Assembly: GCF_040581485.1 (NCBI RefSeq)
Contig: NC_090130.1
Location: 3,534,001 to 3,598,000, forward strand
Direction: 5' to 3'
Source: Linepithema humile
Taxonomy: Eukaryota > Arthropoda > Insecta > Hymenoptera > Formicidae
Length of the DNA stretch: 64,000 bases
Part shown: piece after piece, positions 10,818-24,389 of the stretch
Layout: each line of letters begins with the position of its first letter
How positions within the stretch are numbered: position 1 is the stretch's first letter
The notes under the pieces: generated by a model
What the model saw: the letters and a program-made list of their open reading frames with translations, nothing else
Told to the model about the DNA's origin: nothing
Database searches by the model: none
Program-made: the position numbers and the translations under genes

Positions 10818-11048
10818 AACATACCGAAGGTCGGTTCTCGTGCCCGGCGGTTCGAAGGCGTCTAAAGGCCGATAGAGCGGTGGCCGCCGAGCCGAGGAGA
10901 ACGGCCACGTACCGTGGCGAACTTCGATCATGCTTCACCGGGTGGCTTCCTTTGTTTAAAATCATCCCGTTTGCCCGCTCGTGGGATTATATCTGCTTGA
11001 GCGATCAAGCATCTGGGAATCATCTCGGAACAAATGCCCGACCGTGCA

Positions 11049-11063
11049 CGCGCGCGCGCGCGC
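11049..11063. repeat. (CG)n tract
   Basis: About seven uninterrupted CG units, flanked by more CG-rich sequence. Confidence 0.9.
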
Positions 11064-11989
11064 ATTTGCGCTCGCGCACAGCCTGATGTGAATCTTGCCT
11101 TTCTCTGCATTCCCGGCTGGTCGTGGCATCTCCTCGCTTCGCTTGCGCCCGCCGGTCTAAACACACGTGGAAAATCTGTAGCCGTATCTGCGACGCCATC
11201 GCGACGGGATTTTCGCCGTGACAGTGCAAACGTAATCGCGGCGCGAATTGCCCGACCTTTTTCCTTTTCTTTAGATTTTTCTTGTTCCGCCCCCGCAAAA
11301 AAAGCGCCCGCATCGAGAGCGTTGGCTTGTCGCGAGCGTGTTTATCGAGTAATAAATCAAAGCAAGTGCAAGGCTCGTCTTTTTTTATCGTAAAATCAAT
11401 TCTTTATACGTGATCGCATTGTTGACATGTTAATGTAGAGAGAGGCTAAAAACTGGTACGAGGATTTACCCGTCAGAAAATATTTATGTGCAAACTTTTT
11501 TGAAAATTGTATGTTTGAACTTTTTGCATTGACAATTCCGTTTATTACTTTTTTCTTTCGGAGTTACATATTTTATTTGAAACATTTTTAGCTGATTTTT
11601 GAATGAATTTATGTAGCATTATGTATGATACTTCTAAAATGTTTGCGATATAAATTATTAAATTGTAATATTTTTTTAATTCTCAAGCTTTGTATAAATT
11701 ACATCAATTTGCTTTTCTCAATCTGTTATTATAATTATTTTTCGTTTCAAATAATTATATAAAATACAAAAGCATTCGCTATTATTCGATATTGTATTTA
11801 TAAAATCATAATTCAAGCTTGAATAAATCTTTAAAACCTTTATTATTCGCGGATGGCGGAATATTTTGCAAATATGGCAAAATACGATAATTGCATTTTA
11901 GATAACATTTTAATATGAATTATTTCGTTTGATATATAAAACATTATAATAATATATCAATCGTTAAAAACATAAATTTTATCATTCTG

Positions 11990-12006
11990 AAAAAAAAAAA
12001 AAAAAA
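11990..12006 (+). repeat. poly-A run (17)
   Basis: Seventeen consecutive A at the end of an AT-rich block; no retroposon body is recognised upstream. Confidence 0.95.
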
Positions 12007-12439
12007 CACGCTGACGAATCTTTTTCGTGTTTATTCACGCGTAAAATAGTAGGGAGACTTATCCGTTATGATAAAGCGAGGAAAGCGTCTCCACTATCGT
12101 TGATTGCGAGTTATTATTTATATAGTATAGTTCGAATATCGCGTGACATAATAACGCAACGCGAAATTATCTCCCGAGGTGTAGTATTGCGGCGATGCTG
12201 GAGGTAATGAATCGCGCACAGGCTAGAGATTATTGCGGGACGCTTATGTAACGTAAGCCGCGTGCGTGTACACCGTGGTCCGCGGATACAAGGGATTCGC
12301 TTGTTGTAAGTTGAACGGTCCTCCTCTCCCGTGTAATGCGTATACGCATCGTGTGTGTATCGCATGAAACGCGATATGTTTACGGTTTGCCTCTGAAGGC
12401 GTTGGGAGATAATGTTTGCTTATTCAGTATTACAGAAAT

Positions 12440-12460
12440 GCGCGCGCGCGCGCGCGCACG
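12440..12460. repeat. (CG)n tract
   Basis: Nine uninterrupted CG units followed by CACG. Confidence 0.92.
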
Positions 12461-15400
12461 CTTCGTCAAGCGAAAAGCTTTTCGGCGGGCTGAGCACACG
12501 CGTTTGTGACGAGCATCGTGAATGCTTGGTTCATTTAAGAGTAGTTTTTATTTTTAACCGAAAGAGATCCATACACACCGTGTTTGTCCACAAGAGGACG
12601 GAATGCGAGGATGCAAGTATACACGCATTCGTGATACGCGGTCGCAAGCTCGTAGTCGGGAATGCAATTTAAATTCGGTTTTTTGCAGTCTGCGTAAACG
12701 CAACCGGTGAAATTTTCCGTTGTTTTTACCGTATTCGGTTGACATGCTCGCTGAGAAAATAAGGTGCAGCAGCGGAAATCCATTTTGCAGAATCTGGTCC
12801 CGGAAAACGTTTCTGTCGCGAGGATACGTTAAAAATTTTTGTATTAACCGCACATTTTATGTATGCATAATATTTTTCTAACTTTTGTCGGGAGCCTTCC
12901 AATAGCCTTGCAAGATTGTTTTCGGTGTATAAAATACGAAAGCAAATAGGTCTCGGGAATATTTAATTACTTATTAGTAATTCTTATCATTGTCGAATCT
13001 TTATTATGTAAATCTTAAGGCGGCAAATTACGAACAACGAGTTTATCTAGAATCTTACAAGAAATTATAAGTAGAATTAAATCTTATCTTAATTTATATT
13101 ATTGTTGATAACCACCTGGATTGTAGTAAAACAAAACGCGCGACCTTGTAACGCAACTCGATGCTTAATTATAATAAAGCGACCTTCACGCATGCACACG
13201 ATCGACTTGCAGTCGTAAAGTCAAGGATACGCGTCCTTAATGTCGCACGGCGGCAAGGCGAGAGGCAAGGCGAGGCGAGGCAAGGCCGCGGTAAAGTAAA
13301 TAGAGCCACCCCTAAATCGACTCGTTACACAGAACACGCGCGCACGCGATAAGATAATCCATCGCGTCGCGCGCGTGTTACGCATCTCGATATTAACATC
13401 GAGAATGACAAGTCGGCGACAGGGCAATCGCGATTATTTCGATTCGACGTCACACGGTTCATGATGCGGCCGGAGCCACTTAGCGTTAATACGCGTGCTC
13501 ATTCGCCGTTAATAATTGGATTTAAATTGGAGCTCTCCCAGAACAGCATTTTAATCGGCCGAATCCCGATACGCGTCGCATATTCGAACGCGCTGCGCTA
13601 CGCTGCTGTAACTGGCCGCGATCGACCGTATTTCCAGTTTTGCCCATATTGCTTCGTTTACTTTCCTATCTATCCGTGCGCGATATTCGATATTTTCCGC
13701 TGCGACTTCGAGCGCGCGGTCGAAAGCTCGACTAACGGCCGATTTCACCGTGCTTCCTCTCATCGGGACAAATAACACCCGTTAAATCTTTGACGATCCC
13801 TTAAACGTGAAAATTTTTTTTTTACTGTTACATCGATCGCCAGCGCTGGCAATTGTTAAGTCGTTTCTCTATTGGTTGTTATTTTTAACAAGTTATTAAA
13901 AACCGATAGCTCGTCAGTGTAACATTTGTTAACGAGAATTTCCGAAAGCTCGATGAAATCGGCCATGTATGACGTTTCATATTTTTACGCGTATTAAGGT
14001 AGACGAGCCAGTGAATGACCTGTCAACAAATATTTTTAAATAATTTCAATTTTTTATTATTTCAAAATAACTCAATGTCTTTTTATGGTTCGAAATTTGT
14101 TTGATTTCTCTATTAATTGAAATTTCGCCGTATTTTTACACATTCTTCTAATCTTTTATTTGGAATTCTTGCTTTTAGTAGAAAAATATTCACCTCATAT
14201 GCGAGAATATAATAGAGGAGAGTTAAATATTATTTTACAGAATACAAAATAAATAGCTTGCGCGATACACTCTCGATTTGGTTGGAATTGGTGTACCTCC
14301 ACTCTCCCGCGTTCGTTCATATGCGTCTTCTTGTTTTAGTGGCGGCGCCAAGCGTGTGCCACACCATCAATAAACAACGAAGATTCGGAAAACACGTAAA
14401 AGACGTCGAGTTCGCGGAATACTTGGGTAAAAAACTAAGTATGAATAATTTATCAGGTCACGCCCCAGTGACCAAGCTTAGCGTGAGAGACGGAGGAGAT
14501 GCGAAATAAAAGGACGTTTACTGCTTATTACGGAGGTACACGGCAATCTCTTCTCTTAAGTCGCGAATCTTTCGCCGCGGCGGGATGCGGCCTCCCCTCC
14601 TCCGCGGAGGAGATATTCCATTTCCATTCCGCAAATCTCGTTATTTCCAGTTGCTCCTCGCGTCCTCCGTAACGCCGACGTCGAATTATTTGCGAGCGTC
14701 ACATCCGTCGCGCGTTACCGTATCGCGAAAAATTGCGCCGTTATTCGCATCGCGTGCGCTCCCGCGGATACAGCAGCATCCCGCCGAATTTGCAAATTCA
14801 AGATGCGGATGGATCGATGGTGCGATCTTTGCCAAGTTACGCTTTTACCATGATTTCCAATCTCATTCGATCAAATGTCGGCGTGTCGCGTTGAAAAAGC
14901 TACGTGCTCGCAATATCGATAAACTCGCGTGAAAATTTTTTTGCTCGTTAGCTTTTTCCACATCTGGGGAAAAAAATTGTATAATCCATGTGCGGGTGTA
15001 AAAAAATCGAACAAAAAATGAAATAAGATTTCATGACGTGAATTGCCTTAACACACACATGGGTTGCCGATGCGTCGAATGTCGAAGTTAATTTCATTAC
15101 AGAATCGCTTGGGGTTTTATAAAAAGTGCTTGATGTATGCTTTTGCAGTTGAAAAAGTTAAATCGATAAATTTATAAAATTACATTTATTTGTATGAATA
15201 TCGTTAATTAATAACCAATGATTTTACATTATTATCGAGTGTACTCGAACAATGACGCTCGGACGATCTAAAAATATCGAAGAGTTAAAATACGGACATA
15301 CTTACGTTCTCGTTAATTAACGAATTGAGGATCCGCGTCGGTAGGAAAGTACTCTCACCGATATCGAATTAAATAACTTTCCGTTCGAGGAAGGAACTTC

Positions 15401-15660
15401 GTTATGATTGCGGAAAACTCGCGGCGCAAATATAACCGAAAGTGGAATTGCGTACTCTACGGCTGGAAACTTTGGTGTTAAATATCGCGCGGGATGAGGA
15501 GAGGCGCCTCTTCCAACCGGTTGAAAGTAAAGGAAGGTTTATTAACTTTCTGTTTAAATAAATATAAAGGACTGCTCTCTACGGTGTACGACGGAATTGC
15601 CACGGTAAGCGCAGACAAATTTATTGAACGCGACGCGTTCTCTCCGCTGTATCTCGTTTT
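12461..15660. other. alternating CpG-rich and AT-rich DNA, no supported gene
   Basis: CpG-rich intervals at about 13140-13780 and 14260-14930 alternate with AT-rich intervals at 12840-13130, 13790-14250 and 14940-15250. A short GGCAAGGCGA-type tandem run lies at 13252-13287. An 83-codon plus-strand frame at 14258-14509 is the only one with a faintly protein-like C-terminal half. It has no family I recognise. Confidence 0.5.
13252..13287. repeat. short GGCAAGGCGA-type tandem repeat
   Basis: GGCAAGGCGA and shortened variants repeat three to four times over about 36 bp. Confidence 0.7.
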
Positions 15661-15686
15661 CTCTCTCTCTCTCTCTCTCTCTCTCT
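15661..15686. repeat. (CT)n microsatellite
   Basis: Thirteen CT units. The two plus-strand frames crossing it contain an S-L repeat that is merely its translation. Confidence 0.95.
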
Positions 15687-15689
15687 TCG

Positions 15690-18240
15690 CGGATTCGCAA
15701 TGTGCGAAAGTTGATCGCGAGAGTTTCGCTAAATAAGTTCCAAAACGTCTCTGAATATCCGTACAGTTTGCAACATTTTTATTTCGCTCGAACTAAGTCG
15801 CCAGTGCAGAAGTGGACGTAATTTCAAAGTTTAAAAGTCGGAAAGGGGCGCCTCGGGTTTCGTACTCTTTTCCTCCATAAGTTGGCCGCATCGTAAATAC
15901 GAACTTTGCTTATATTTTTGCACGCGGAAAACGATAACGGATTAGGTAAACACTCGCGGGCGAACGTAATGACACTTTTAACCCTAGCATCGTCAATTAT
16001 GAGTATAATACAAGCCGCGCGGAAGGCATCTGAAAGGATATATCTCTGTTGCTTTCGAAAATATTGTTAAGGATGGAGTGGTACGGTTCAAAGGAATAGC
16101 TATGGTATAATGGGAAGAAAAATTGCACACAACAACTTCGTTCTCAATAATATTTCCAAGTTTGAAAGCCCTCTAACAGCGACAAATATTTTCCCATTAA
16201 TCACACAGCGCTCATTTATTAAATTCTCACTTAATGAATAAAATTTCGATTGAAAGCCCACGATTTTGCAGAACATTGCGTCAATATTGAAATTAAATAT
16301 TCAGATGTAATATTTGATCGAGACTGTATACAACATCAATTATGCGATGTCAAACATTTCCGCAATTTCGAAAACGGGGATGATTAAATGTATTCTTTTA
16401 GATGCTCTACCACGTACATTTTTTAACTTGCAAAAAATACGATATGTAAAGTTGCAAGTGCAATTTTAGAATCATATTTAACTCTATTGTTTAAATGGGA
16501 GACTCTAATTTTTCTCCATTGAAAGCACTTGGTGTTTTGCTCAAAATTGTGTAGCTACTTATGAAAAGAACATGGCTTTTCACGTAATGAGCAAAAACTT
16601 GATGGTGAAAGAGCTTGGCCGGGCACGTCGCGTCTGTAGCTTTCATACGCAGCGACGCAACGCACGAGGCATATTTTATCTTGGCCTGGGAAAAGTTTCC
16701 GAGGGCCGAAGCGCGTCGTATCGTTACGCCAAAAACAACTGGTGTTAAACGTCCATCCCCCAGTCGTAGATAAACGCGTAACGATGTTTGCCGGCAAGTT
16801 ATAATGACTTTTACTATATCATGAGCACTCGCATCAATGTCATATACACACGAAACGGGAGTAAACTTTTATGATTATATTGAAAACCTCTCGGCGATTC
16901 TACCTCCGTCACTTATCGTTTATATCCCTCTTGAGAGTTCTGCAAGCACCGCCGGTCCTCTCGGTATCTTATTTTTATTGCGAGCAAGAAGATACCGCTA
17001 ACAACCAGATTTTGTCGTATGCTTCCTATGACTTGTTAGGCTAGTTATGGTTCGGGGTGTTTGTGTCTCCTAAGTGCAAATGGAGCAATAGCTGAAGAAA
17101 CTTTTTTGCGTTAACAAGAGGACGAAGTTACAAGATTAACAAACTTTTAATCTTTTTATTAAAAAATATATGTATATCACAAAGATTTATGTTGTACAAA
17201 AAAGTATATAGAAATAGATATTTTTAATAAAGTACGTCTAATATTTTTGCAAAATTATATTATTTGTTTCTTTGTTTATATACGCGAGAATAAACAGTTT
17301 GTTTTAAATCGGCTAGAAGAAAGTTAAATTAAGAACGAACTATTAACAGCAGTTTTCGAACTTTATTTCTAAACGAGATAAGACGGCAAAAATATAATCG
17401 TATACATCTAAATTTTTAATTACAGATAATAAATATTAAAGTAGGAAAAACGCGTACGCGATTTTGTTTATCAAATAATTGGTTTATTTCAATTTTTTGA
17501 GAAGTGATGTGTGTGTGTGTGTGTGTCGAAATTAGATGATGAAATTCAACTATTTATAACAGTATAACAATGTGTTATATCATAACAATGTATGATTGTA
17601 CCAAGTTATCAGTGTGTATTCGTATGAATGTTTTAATCAAATATTTTAAATATTGAAAACGCAGACAATACTAATTCATGAGATGAAAGCTCTGTCTACA
17701 ATTTAAGTTAGCAATTTGTATTGCTGACTTGCTCATTGTATCATACGTTGAGTAATCATTGCACTGTTTAGCCAGTACTCTGTAGAAATAGCCACAGAAA
17801 GCACTCTATACTATAACTATTGTATTAACCTAGTTTTGTCATAAACGTTGAGATATATATCATTTTCACCACTTCATTTATTATGCGGCAAAGATTCTCT
17901 CGCTTGCACACGCATTATAATCATTCCACGATATTAAATAGTTATTAATCCAAAATATCTTTTTGTTTGAGTAAAGATGATTTTATTAAGTTAAGTGAAA
18001 CAATACGGAATAATACGAAGCAACAAATTTTTTAACAATATTTTAAAATAAATCTTTATATGTTACAAGTGACTTTTGTTCAACATAAATTCAAGTAAAT
18101 TTGAAAAGACAGAAGAGATTTATTTTTGAAATTGTTTTGACAACAATGTCTCGATGATAAGGTAATAAAATTTGATTTACTTTTTTCTGAAAATTTTCAA
18201 TTTATTATTTTGTGTGGAAATATTGTCTCTCGGTTGTACG
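15690..18240. other. mostly AT-rich non-coding DNA
   Basis: Mixed DNA to about 16100. AT-rich DNA lies at 16100-16550, with a small CpG-rich island at 16555-16800. From 17060 it is strongly AT-rich with dense stops in all frames. A (TG)n tract lies at 17508-17526. I see no transposon ends or RNA gene. Confidence 0.55.
17508..17526. repeat. (TG)n microsatellite
   Basis: About nine TG units within an AT-rich block. Confidence 0.93.
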
Positions 18241-18258
18241 ACTAGTAACGGATCACTC

Positions 18259-18300
18259 TATATATCCGTCTGACGTTCGGTTACCACGTTACTCAGTGTT
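18259..18300 (+). promoter_or_regulatory. candidate TATA plus initiator core promoter
   Basis: TATATAT at 18259-18265 is followed by TCAGTG at 18293-18298, an arthropod-type initiator whose A lies 34-36 bp after the TATA start, slightly longer than the usual 30-31 bp. It stands where the AT-rich block passes into a CpG-rich block. No downstream element or coding exon is visible. Either motif alone is common by chance, so the call is weak. Confidence 0.2.
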
Positions 18301-18500
18301 TTTGTGGAACGAGACTGTACAAATATCGTTGAATGACGGCCGAAAATGCGCTTTACGTGATGGTGGACGGTAAGCGACACGTGATGAAACTTATAATTTA
18401 ACGAGAGACGACACGTTCCCAATACTCTACCGCGCACGTTATTTTCGCCCGCATTGGGTGAACACAGGGAGACGCGCCCTAGTTACGTGTACGGATTCAG

Positions 18501-18522
18501 GGAGAAAGAGAGAAAGAGAGCG
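18501..18522. repeat. (GA)n-type tract
   Basis: Imperfect GAGA/GAAA run of about 22 bp. Confidence 0.85.
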
Positions 18523-18696
18523 AGCACGAATATATCAAAGTTTCAAAGCCAAGAATAACCGCTGTAATCACGTGCTGCCACTTCTGGTAAAACGGTTTTA
18601 ACTCCACCGAGCCGAACCGCGCCGCGCCTGAATGCGGGAGACGCGCGTAAAACGCGCCACACGTGTGCATGTATACCGCGTGTCCATTCAATGCAT

Positions 18697-18724
18697 TTCT
18701 CTTTCTCTCTCTCTCTCTCCCTCC
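18697..18724. repeat. (CT)n microsatellite
   Basis: Imperfect CT run of about 28 bp, about 180 bp from the GA tract at 18501 and of opposite strand sense. Confidence 0.9.
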
Positions 18725-21019
18725 CCGACGCGCAGTATTTTACATACATACGTACCTTGAAATTCCGGGATAACGAGTATGTAATTTTCAGGACGAGACC
18801 ACTTCGGGATGTGAAACCCGAACCGCGAGCCGCCGCGGGAGTCGCTCGTTGTGCGGATTCTCTCCGCGTTGTACGTTCGTGCGTTACGCGGGGATTACGA
18901 TGCTACGAGAGGCATCGCGGTAATTATCGCGGTGGAAAAGTGAGATAAACGCCGAAAGTTTATTAACGATCGTTCGTTACCGCGCGCGCTCACGGTTGAG
19001 CGCTTTAACCTCCCGAACTTGGTAAATATATCCTCTGCAAAAGCACGCCGACAATTTGAAAAATTGATTCCGCTCCCAGGCCCAGGTGTTCGCACGGCCC
19101 GGTAAACGCTAATGTAATAATCGATACACGCTGAGTAATCCATAGCGTGCCGCGAGATCGAGACAATGCTGGATCGGCGCGCGAATCTGCAAATATTTAA
19201 CGAATATTCCATATAGTCTGCGCTTGGTTTCGACGGTATATGCATATCTATGTTAGGCTTCTTAAATCGAAGATAAATATTAGATTGGTGCATATGAAAT
19301 CTGTGGAATTTCGAACGAAGAACGGATTCGAAGCGCGCCTTCTTTTAGTCTCGCGAAACGCTCTTATGAAATAAACGTCTTCCGATAAGTAATGTTATCT
19401 ATTTAAAACATTAATATCAGGAAATGTAATTTTACGTAAAATGTATCTGTCGCTCTTTTCTTTCTTTCGTCTTGCAGTTATATATATACCTAATATTAGG
19501 ATTAAATCTGGCACGAGGTATCGAGATATCGAGTAATATTGTTATAATACTCGAGTTGTTACCTCGTTAATTCTTCCGTTAATCCTTTCATTAATTTTCC
19601 GATTCTGCTTTCAAGTTACGCAAATACTTGGCCGATGTCGGCAACCGCTAATCGGAAATTGATTTCGGTTGCACGTCGCGATCGACAGTTTAAGTTTTTA
19701 ATTTTCTTCCGCTGGAAGAGGGTGACGGCGACGGCGTAGGGGGGAAAGGCGGAAAGATGGCCGATGCGGACGCACAGGATTATTGCTCCTCGACGTTTCT
19801 CGGTATTTCCGTTCCCTTCTTCTTCTGCGAACGGCAGAACGCAGCCCGGGGGGCTGATTCTCTGAAATTGATTCTCTCTCGTTCTCTCGAACCCACCATC
19901 TGTCGGCGGCATCCCCAAACGAAATAATCGACGAGATTAAGGCCTGCGGGACCGTGGTAGCACGGGAGGTCGCGCGCGCGGCACAGCGCGGCGCCGCTCT
20001 CTCAGCGACTCTCTCTCGTCCCTCGTTTCTCAATAAAATCCGGGCACGTTTCGCGAGGATATTGTATCCTCGGACAAGACTTCTTCGTCCTTTCCCCTCC
20101 TCCATCCTTCCGCTTCTTCTCTTTTATACCTGCGGTCGGAACCCCCGGTCGGTCCCGCATGAACGTGTAATCACAACAATAATTTCCAGCGCCGGCCTCG
20201 CCGATTCTTCTCGGTGCGCGCTCTCCTTCTCTTTCCCCCGTATCGTCTCTCTCGAGAAATGCGCTCGCCGTTAGTCGAGAATTGTCAGGGCTAATCGATT
20301 TCTGCCGCGCGGTTTTTGCCGCGCCGCGCAACGCTCCGCTCTCGATGCCATTTTCATTAGGCCGTAGAACCGGCGATCACGATCGGGCCGCGACGACGGC
20401 ACGTTCTCCATGAGATTTTTCGAAAAGTGCGATGTCCGGGACAAGGAAGTCGATCGGCATCGTGTTCTGTAACACGCGATATTTTAATCAGCAGCGCAAT
20501 TTTTTGCATTAATTATTTCACGTCGGCACGTCCACAAAAAGGTCACGACGGCCGCGCATCTCACGAAATAAAATTTTTAATGCTACGACTTTCCTGGTTG
20601 TCGGTTTACACAGATGTGCTAATTCACACGATATGACTCGAAGTTTATGCACTTCGGTATTACATATGTAAAGGGATAATGGGCTCTGTAGAATAGCGTT
20701 TCGTTGCATCACGTACGGCAGTAGTGCTTAACAACTAGTTTCGCTGTCGCGAAAAGGTTAAAGACTGAAACTTCTGTATAAAACAACATATCGAGAGCAA
20801 GGGAAAACGGCATTGACCTCTACGGTGTACAATAATTTCAATAGAACCACGGCTTTTTTTTTATTAAATATTATATGAATATTAAATGTTGATGAATTCT
20901 AACTGCTAACTGAACAAACATGCTATATGCATGATTGTATACTATCATACTGTACTGCGATAACTAAGAAGTGAACTTTAGACTACAGAACGTTGAACTT
21001 TCGATCGTGCCTATGTATG

Positions 21020-21034
21020 AAAAAAAAAAAAAAA
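21020..21034 (+). repeat. poly-A run (15)
   Basis: Fifteen consecutive A in an AT-rich interval. Confidence 0.95.
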
Positions 21035-21289
21035 GAAGATGGAAGCCAACATACGCCTGATCAATCAGATAGATACATAAGTCAAGAAAGTTGTCAGACT
21101 CTAGCGGTTATTCAATTTTTTATACACCATATGTGCGGGAAATTTATCGTCAATTTATCTACTTGAATCGGAAGGGCAGTAAAAGGAGCGTTTGATTGTC
21201 GACATGACTTAACGAAATTTCCGAATTATTCGACTATTTACAGAGATAAATCCGATTCTCCTTTTATTCAATCAGTTTAATGGAATAAA

Positions 21290-21308
21290 ATATATATATA
21301 TATATATA
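21290..21308. repeat. (TA)n microsatellite
   Basis: About nine TA units. Confidence 0.93.
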
Positions 21309-22165
21309 CAGTTTATCGCGTTGTTTAAAGTTGCTCAAATTTTTAACAATGTTATGCAAAAATATGATAATCCGCAATATTCGTTAAAACGAATCGTAGG
21401 CATAATTGGATCAACAACGCGCGACTCGGTATTTTAGACTTAAATTAATTAAAACTGCTACTGCATGATATTTTTGTATAACAACGTCCAATCGGACGTG
21501 CCATTTTGCGAAGTCGAATAAACAGTAACGCGGCCATTTCGAAACAACCATTTTGATGAACAAATTCCCGAGATTGATCGGCGCAAAACACTCCACTTCA
21601 AACCGACACATTTCGACTTCTTCGTACAGAAATATTTCCGCCCTTCCGATTGAACAGTATCTGTCATCAGCGACAGCTAGTACCTCCCTTTGTGAGCGCG
21701 CGCGACAATCAAAAAATTGGCAATCGCGGTTTGGAAAGCTCTACCCCGCCGCATGTCGATCCGCCGACAGTCGGCGCGCCGGCTCACAATAAAAACGACG
21801 AGACGAAAATGATTATTTCGCAGCGGCGGATTCACGGCCCGCCCGACGTTATCTCGCAGTCGTAAATATATACGTCCACGTGTCCACGGAGGAGAGAGAG
21901 ATGGTCGTCAAAGTGAGTGGTCACTCGACTTGGTAATTTTATCGCTCCGTAAAATGACGCGGGGAAGAGTGACGGCGAGAAACCGGGGCGACGAGGAGGG
22001 CAGGAGAACGAGGATGAGAAGGAGAGATAACGCACGGTGTGTGGATGGTATAAAACTAAAGCGCTATTACGACATAACTTCCGTAATATCGAGCATAAAC
22101 ACACCGGGGGGGCCGCCCATGCGACCTCGGCTCCGCGACGCTCTCTCGGCTATGCGCCGCATAAA

Positions 22166-22196
22166 GGGCGGAGGGGGGGCGGGGAATGGAACGGGG
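22166..22196 (+). other. G-quadruplex motif
   Basis: Four G-runs (3, 7, 4 and 4 long) are separated by CGGA, C and AATGGAAC. The last spacer is eight bases, one over the strict rule, but the seven-G run can supply two columns. It lies in a CpG-rich block. Confidence 0.65.
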
Positions 22197-22523
22197 TGCG
22201 GAGCGCATCCTTAATTCCCGCGACTACGCAAACATTAGCTGCTCGTAAGTTTGTTGTGCTCAGCGCTAGGCGCCGAGGTGCGCGCGAGCGCATATAAGTT
22301 ATGCCTCGGGATAACGCTCGACATGAACGCTGTAAACGTGTGCGTACGTGAAGGAAACTTGACGTCCAATTGCGTGTACATCGTGCCGGCGCGCGATGTA
22401 ATATTCAGCTGCTGCAACAGTTCACTCGTGAGAAGAGCATCGAGCCGCCCCGGGAGCTCTCGAGCGGAAGGAGTGTGTCGCGCTCGCACGCGCTGTACTT
22501 GTCCTTTCTTTTTCACGGTCGCA

Positions 22524-22541
22524 CGCGCGCGCGCGCGCGCG
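22524..22541. repeat. (CG)n tract
   Basis: Nine CG units. The frames on both strands across it translate to A-R repeats. Confidence 0.93.
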
Positions 22542-22559
22542 AGCAAGCGAGAGACGCGA

Positions 22560-24310
22560 GGAAAGCGAAAGAATTTCACAAACACGTGTGCGCACCGGAA
22601 GCAGAAGAGCGACGAACAGCCAGCTAAGCCTGTCACTTACATTTTTCACATCTCAATTTGCACGTCGGTTGGCCGTTTCCGCGAGAAATTTTGTTCAAAA
22701 GAAAAATGTTTTTGCTCGTTCATCCTTTTCCTCCTTTTTAATCTAAAAAGGATTGTTAGCTCCTGTACGGCGGAAAACAGTAGAGCAATTACTCGGACAA
22801 CTTTGTGCATTGATTCTCATGGCCATTAAAATAATTAAAATATTGTATTTAAGCTGAAAAAATGGAACATTAAGAGAAACTTTTAATCCGGAAACCGTTG
22901 TTAAGAAGTGTCAATCGTATTATATTTTATGTATTTTTATCGTGCTCTCGGTGTTTCGTTTCCTTTATTTCTCTTAAAACTATCCGTACACGTTATTTTA
23001 ACGTTACACTCGCGCTGAAATAACGAACTTATTTTTCTCCTTCCTTGTCTCTTTCCCGTCTGTCTTTGCGCCGCATTACCGTAATTGCGCGCGTAGTTCG
23101 GAGTCTCCAACGGGATTATTACGCTGCCCGAGTTTTCTTTCTTTTCCGGAAGTCTCCTACGATCGTTACGCGCGTGTAGATATGCGTCACGGTTGCCGGA
23201 CAGCAGACCGCAATAATAGCGGTCATACACGATCATAAATGCCGTTCCTCGATCGAGCGATAAAGGCGGGGGACTCGAGTCGCAACGATGATTTCCTTTT
23301 TGCCATTCGAAAGACCCCAACGCGCTCGACATTGCAAAAACAATTGTCGATTTTGTAAGACCGTCTCGAATCAATCCGTTATACGAGAATACGCATTTGC
23401 TAATAGCCGATATTTATTCAATATATATTATTGCAGATAATATATGTAATATATTACTAATTACGCTTAATATTATTTATGCGATTGATGAATTATTTAC
23501 ATAATGATTATAATTTTCATAATTATTAATGTCACGTTTAGAAATTGGAGGTAAAATGACGAATGTCCTCTGTCGATATATATGGAGAGTTTCTAAAATA
23601 AATTGTCGAGCTTTTGGAATTGTATTCTATTTGAAATATAAGGGTCAAGTAGGTTTGAAAACTATCTCTTCTCGAGTTCAACATTTCATCCGCGGTAGAG
23701 CGTTTCGCGTAAATAAAGGCAAAGTTAGGAATACAAACGCCATTATCATTTTCTCTGTATAAACAGCGCTTGCTGTAATCCGATATATCAACTTTGCTTC
23801 GTAGTAATAAATAAATAAATAAATGAGCAAATTATTCATTCAAATCTGTAAGATGTTGATATGAGGCGTATGTGGTTGCAAAACTCTCGTTGTTTTTTTA
23901 TTGCGAAAGGAAGAATAATGATCATCTCTTAAAATCAAGTTTTTATGAATTGCACAAGAGTTCTTGCAAAATTCAGCTGCAAATAAGAAGCGTAACTCGG
24001 AAAGACTGCGCTTCCATATTTACAATTATACGATCTTTCTTCATTCTCAAGGTGAATAAAATTCGTTATCAAGGTTTGCCGACTTATTCTCTAGCAATAT
24101 CTAGAATATTGATGTAAAATCAGTTTGGAAGAATTTATGATTAATATATTTGATTTGTGAAAAACTTGTTCAGCTGAAGATATTTGAAATTTACTTGGCG
24201 TAAAATGTGAGAATGCGTACGATGCACTTGAAAAGGCAAAATATTTTACTTAGAGATAAGATTTTCCAACGGAATAAGAGAAATTTACTGTGCTTGTTAT
24301 TTCTGGACAA
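22560..24310. other. mixed then AT-rich DNA, no gene
   Basis: The CpG-rich block fades by 22680. A smaller CpG-rich island lies at 23000-23370, then AT-rich DNA with an (AAAT)n run at about 23808-23824. Short open frames in the AT-rich part show no recognisable motif. Confidence 0.5.
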
Positions 24311-24313
24311 TTT

Positions 24314-24314
<1 letters not shown>

Positions 24315-24385
<71 letters not shown>
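24315..24385. repeat. (AG)n microsatellite with G-run
   Basis: About thirty uninterrupted AG units (24315-24376) pass directly into an eleven-G run. It is the longest perfect dinucleotide tract in the window together with that at 57783. Confidence 0.98.
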
Positions 24386-24389
24386 AAGA

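Larger units (their letters stand above)
10818..12430. other. CpG-rich block then AT-rich block, no gene
   Basis: CpG-rich DNA to about 11390 includes a (CG)n run at 11049-11063. An AT-rich block follows at 11400-12010 with a 17-bp poly-A run at 11990-12006 and a 14-bp palindrome (ATTCAAGCTTGAAT) at 11811-11824. Mixed DNA follows. Open frames in the CpG-rich part overlap on both strands. Confidence 0.55.
18730..22165. other. CpG-rich blocks with AT-rich interval, no supported gene
   Basis: CpG-rich DNA at about 18730-19330, 19610-20540 and 21470-22165 is separated by AT-rich DNA at 19330-19600 and 20600-21460. Many 100-135 codon frames occur in the CpG-rich parts, overlapping on opposite strands, without domains. 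A poly-A run (21020-21034) and a (TA)n run (21290-21308) lie in the AT-rich interval. Confidence 0.5.
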
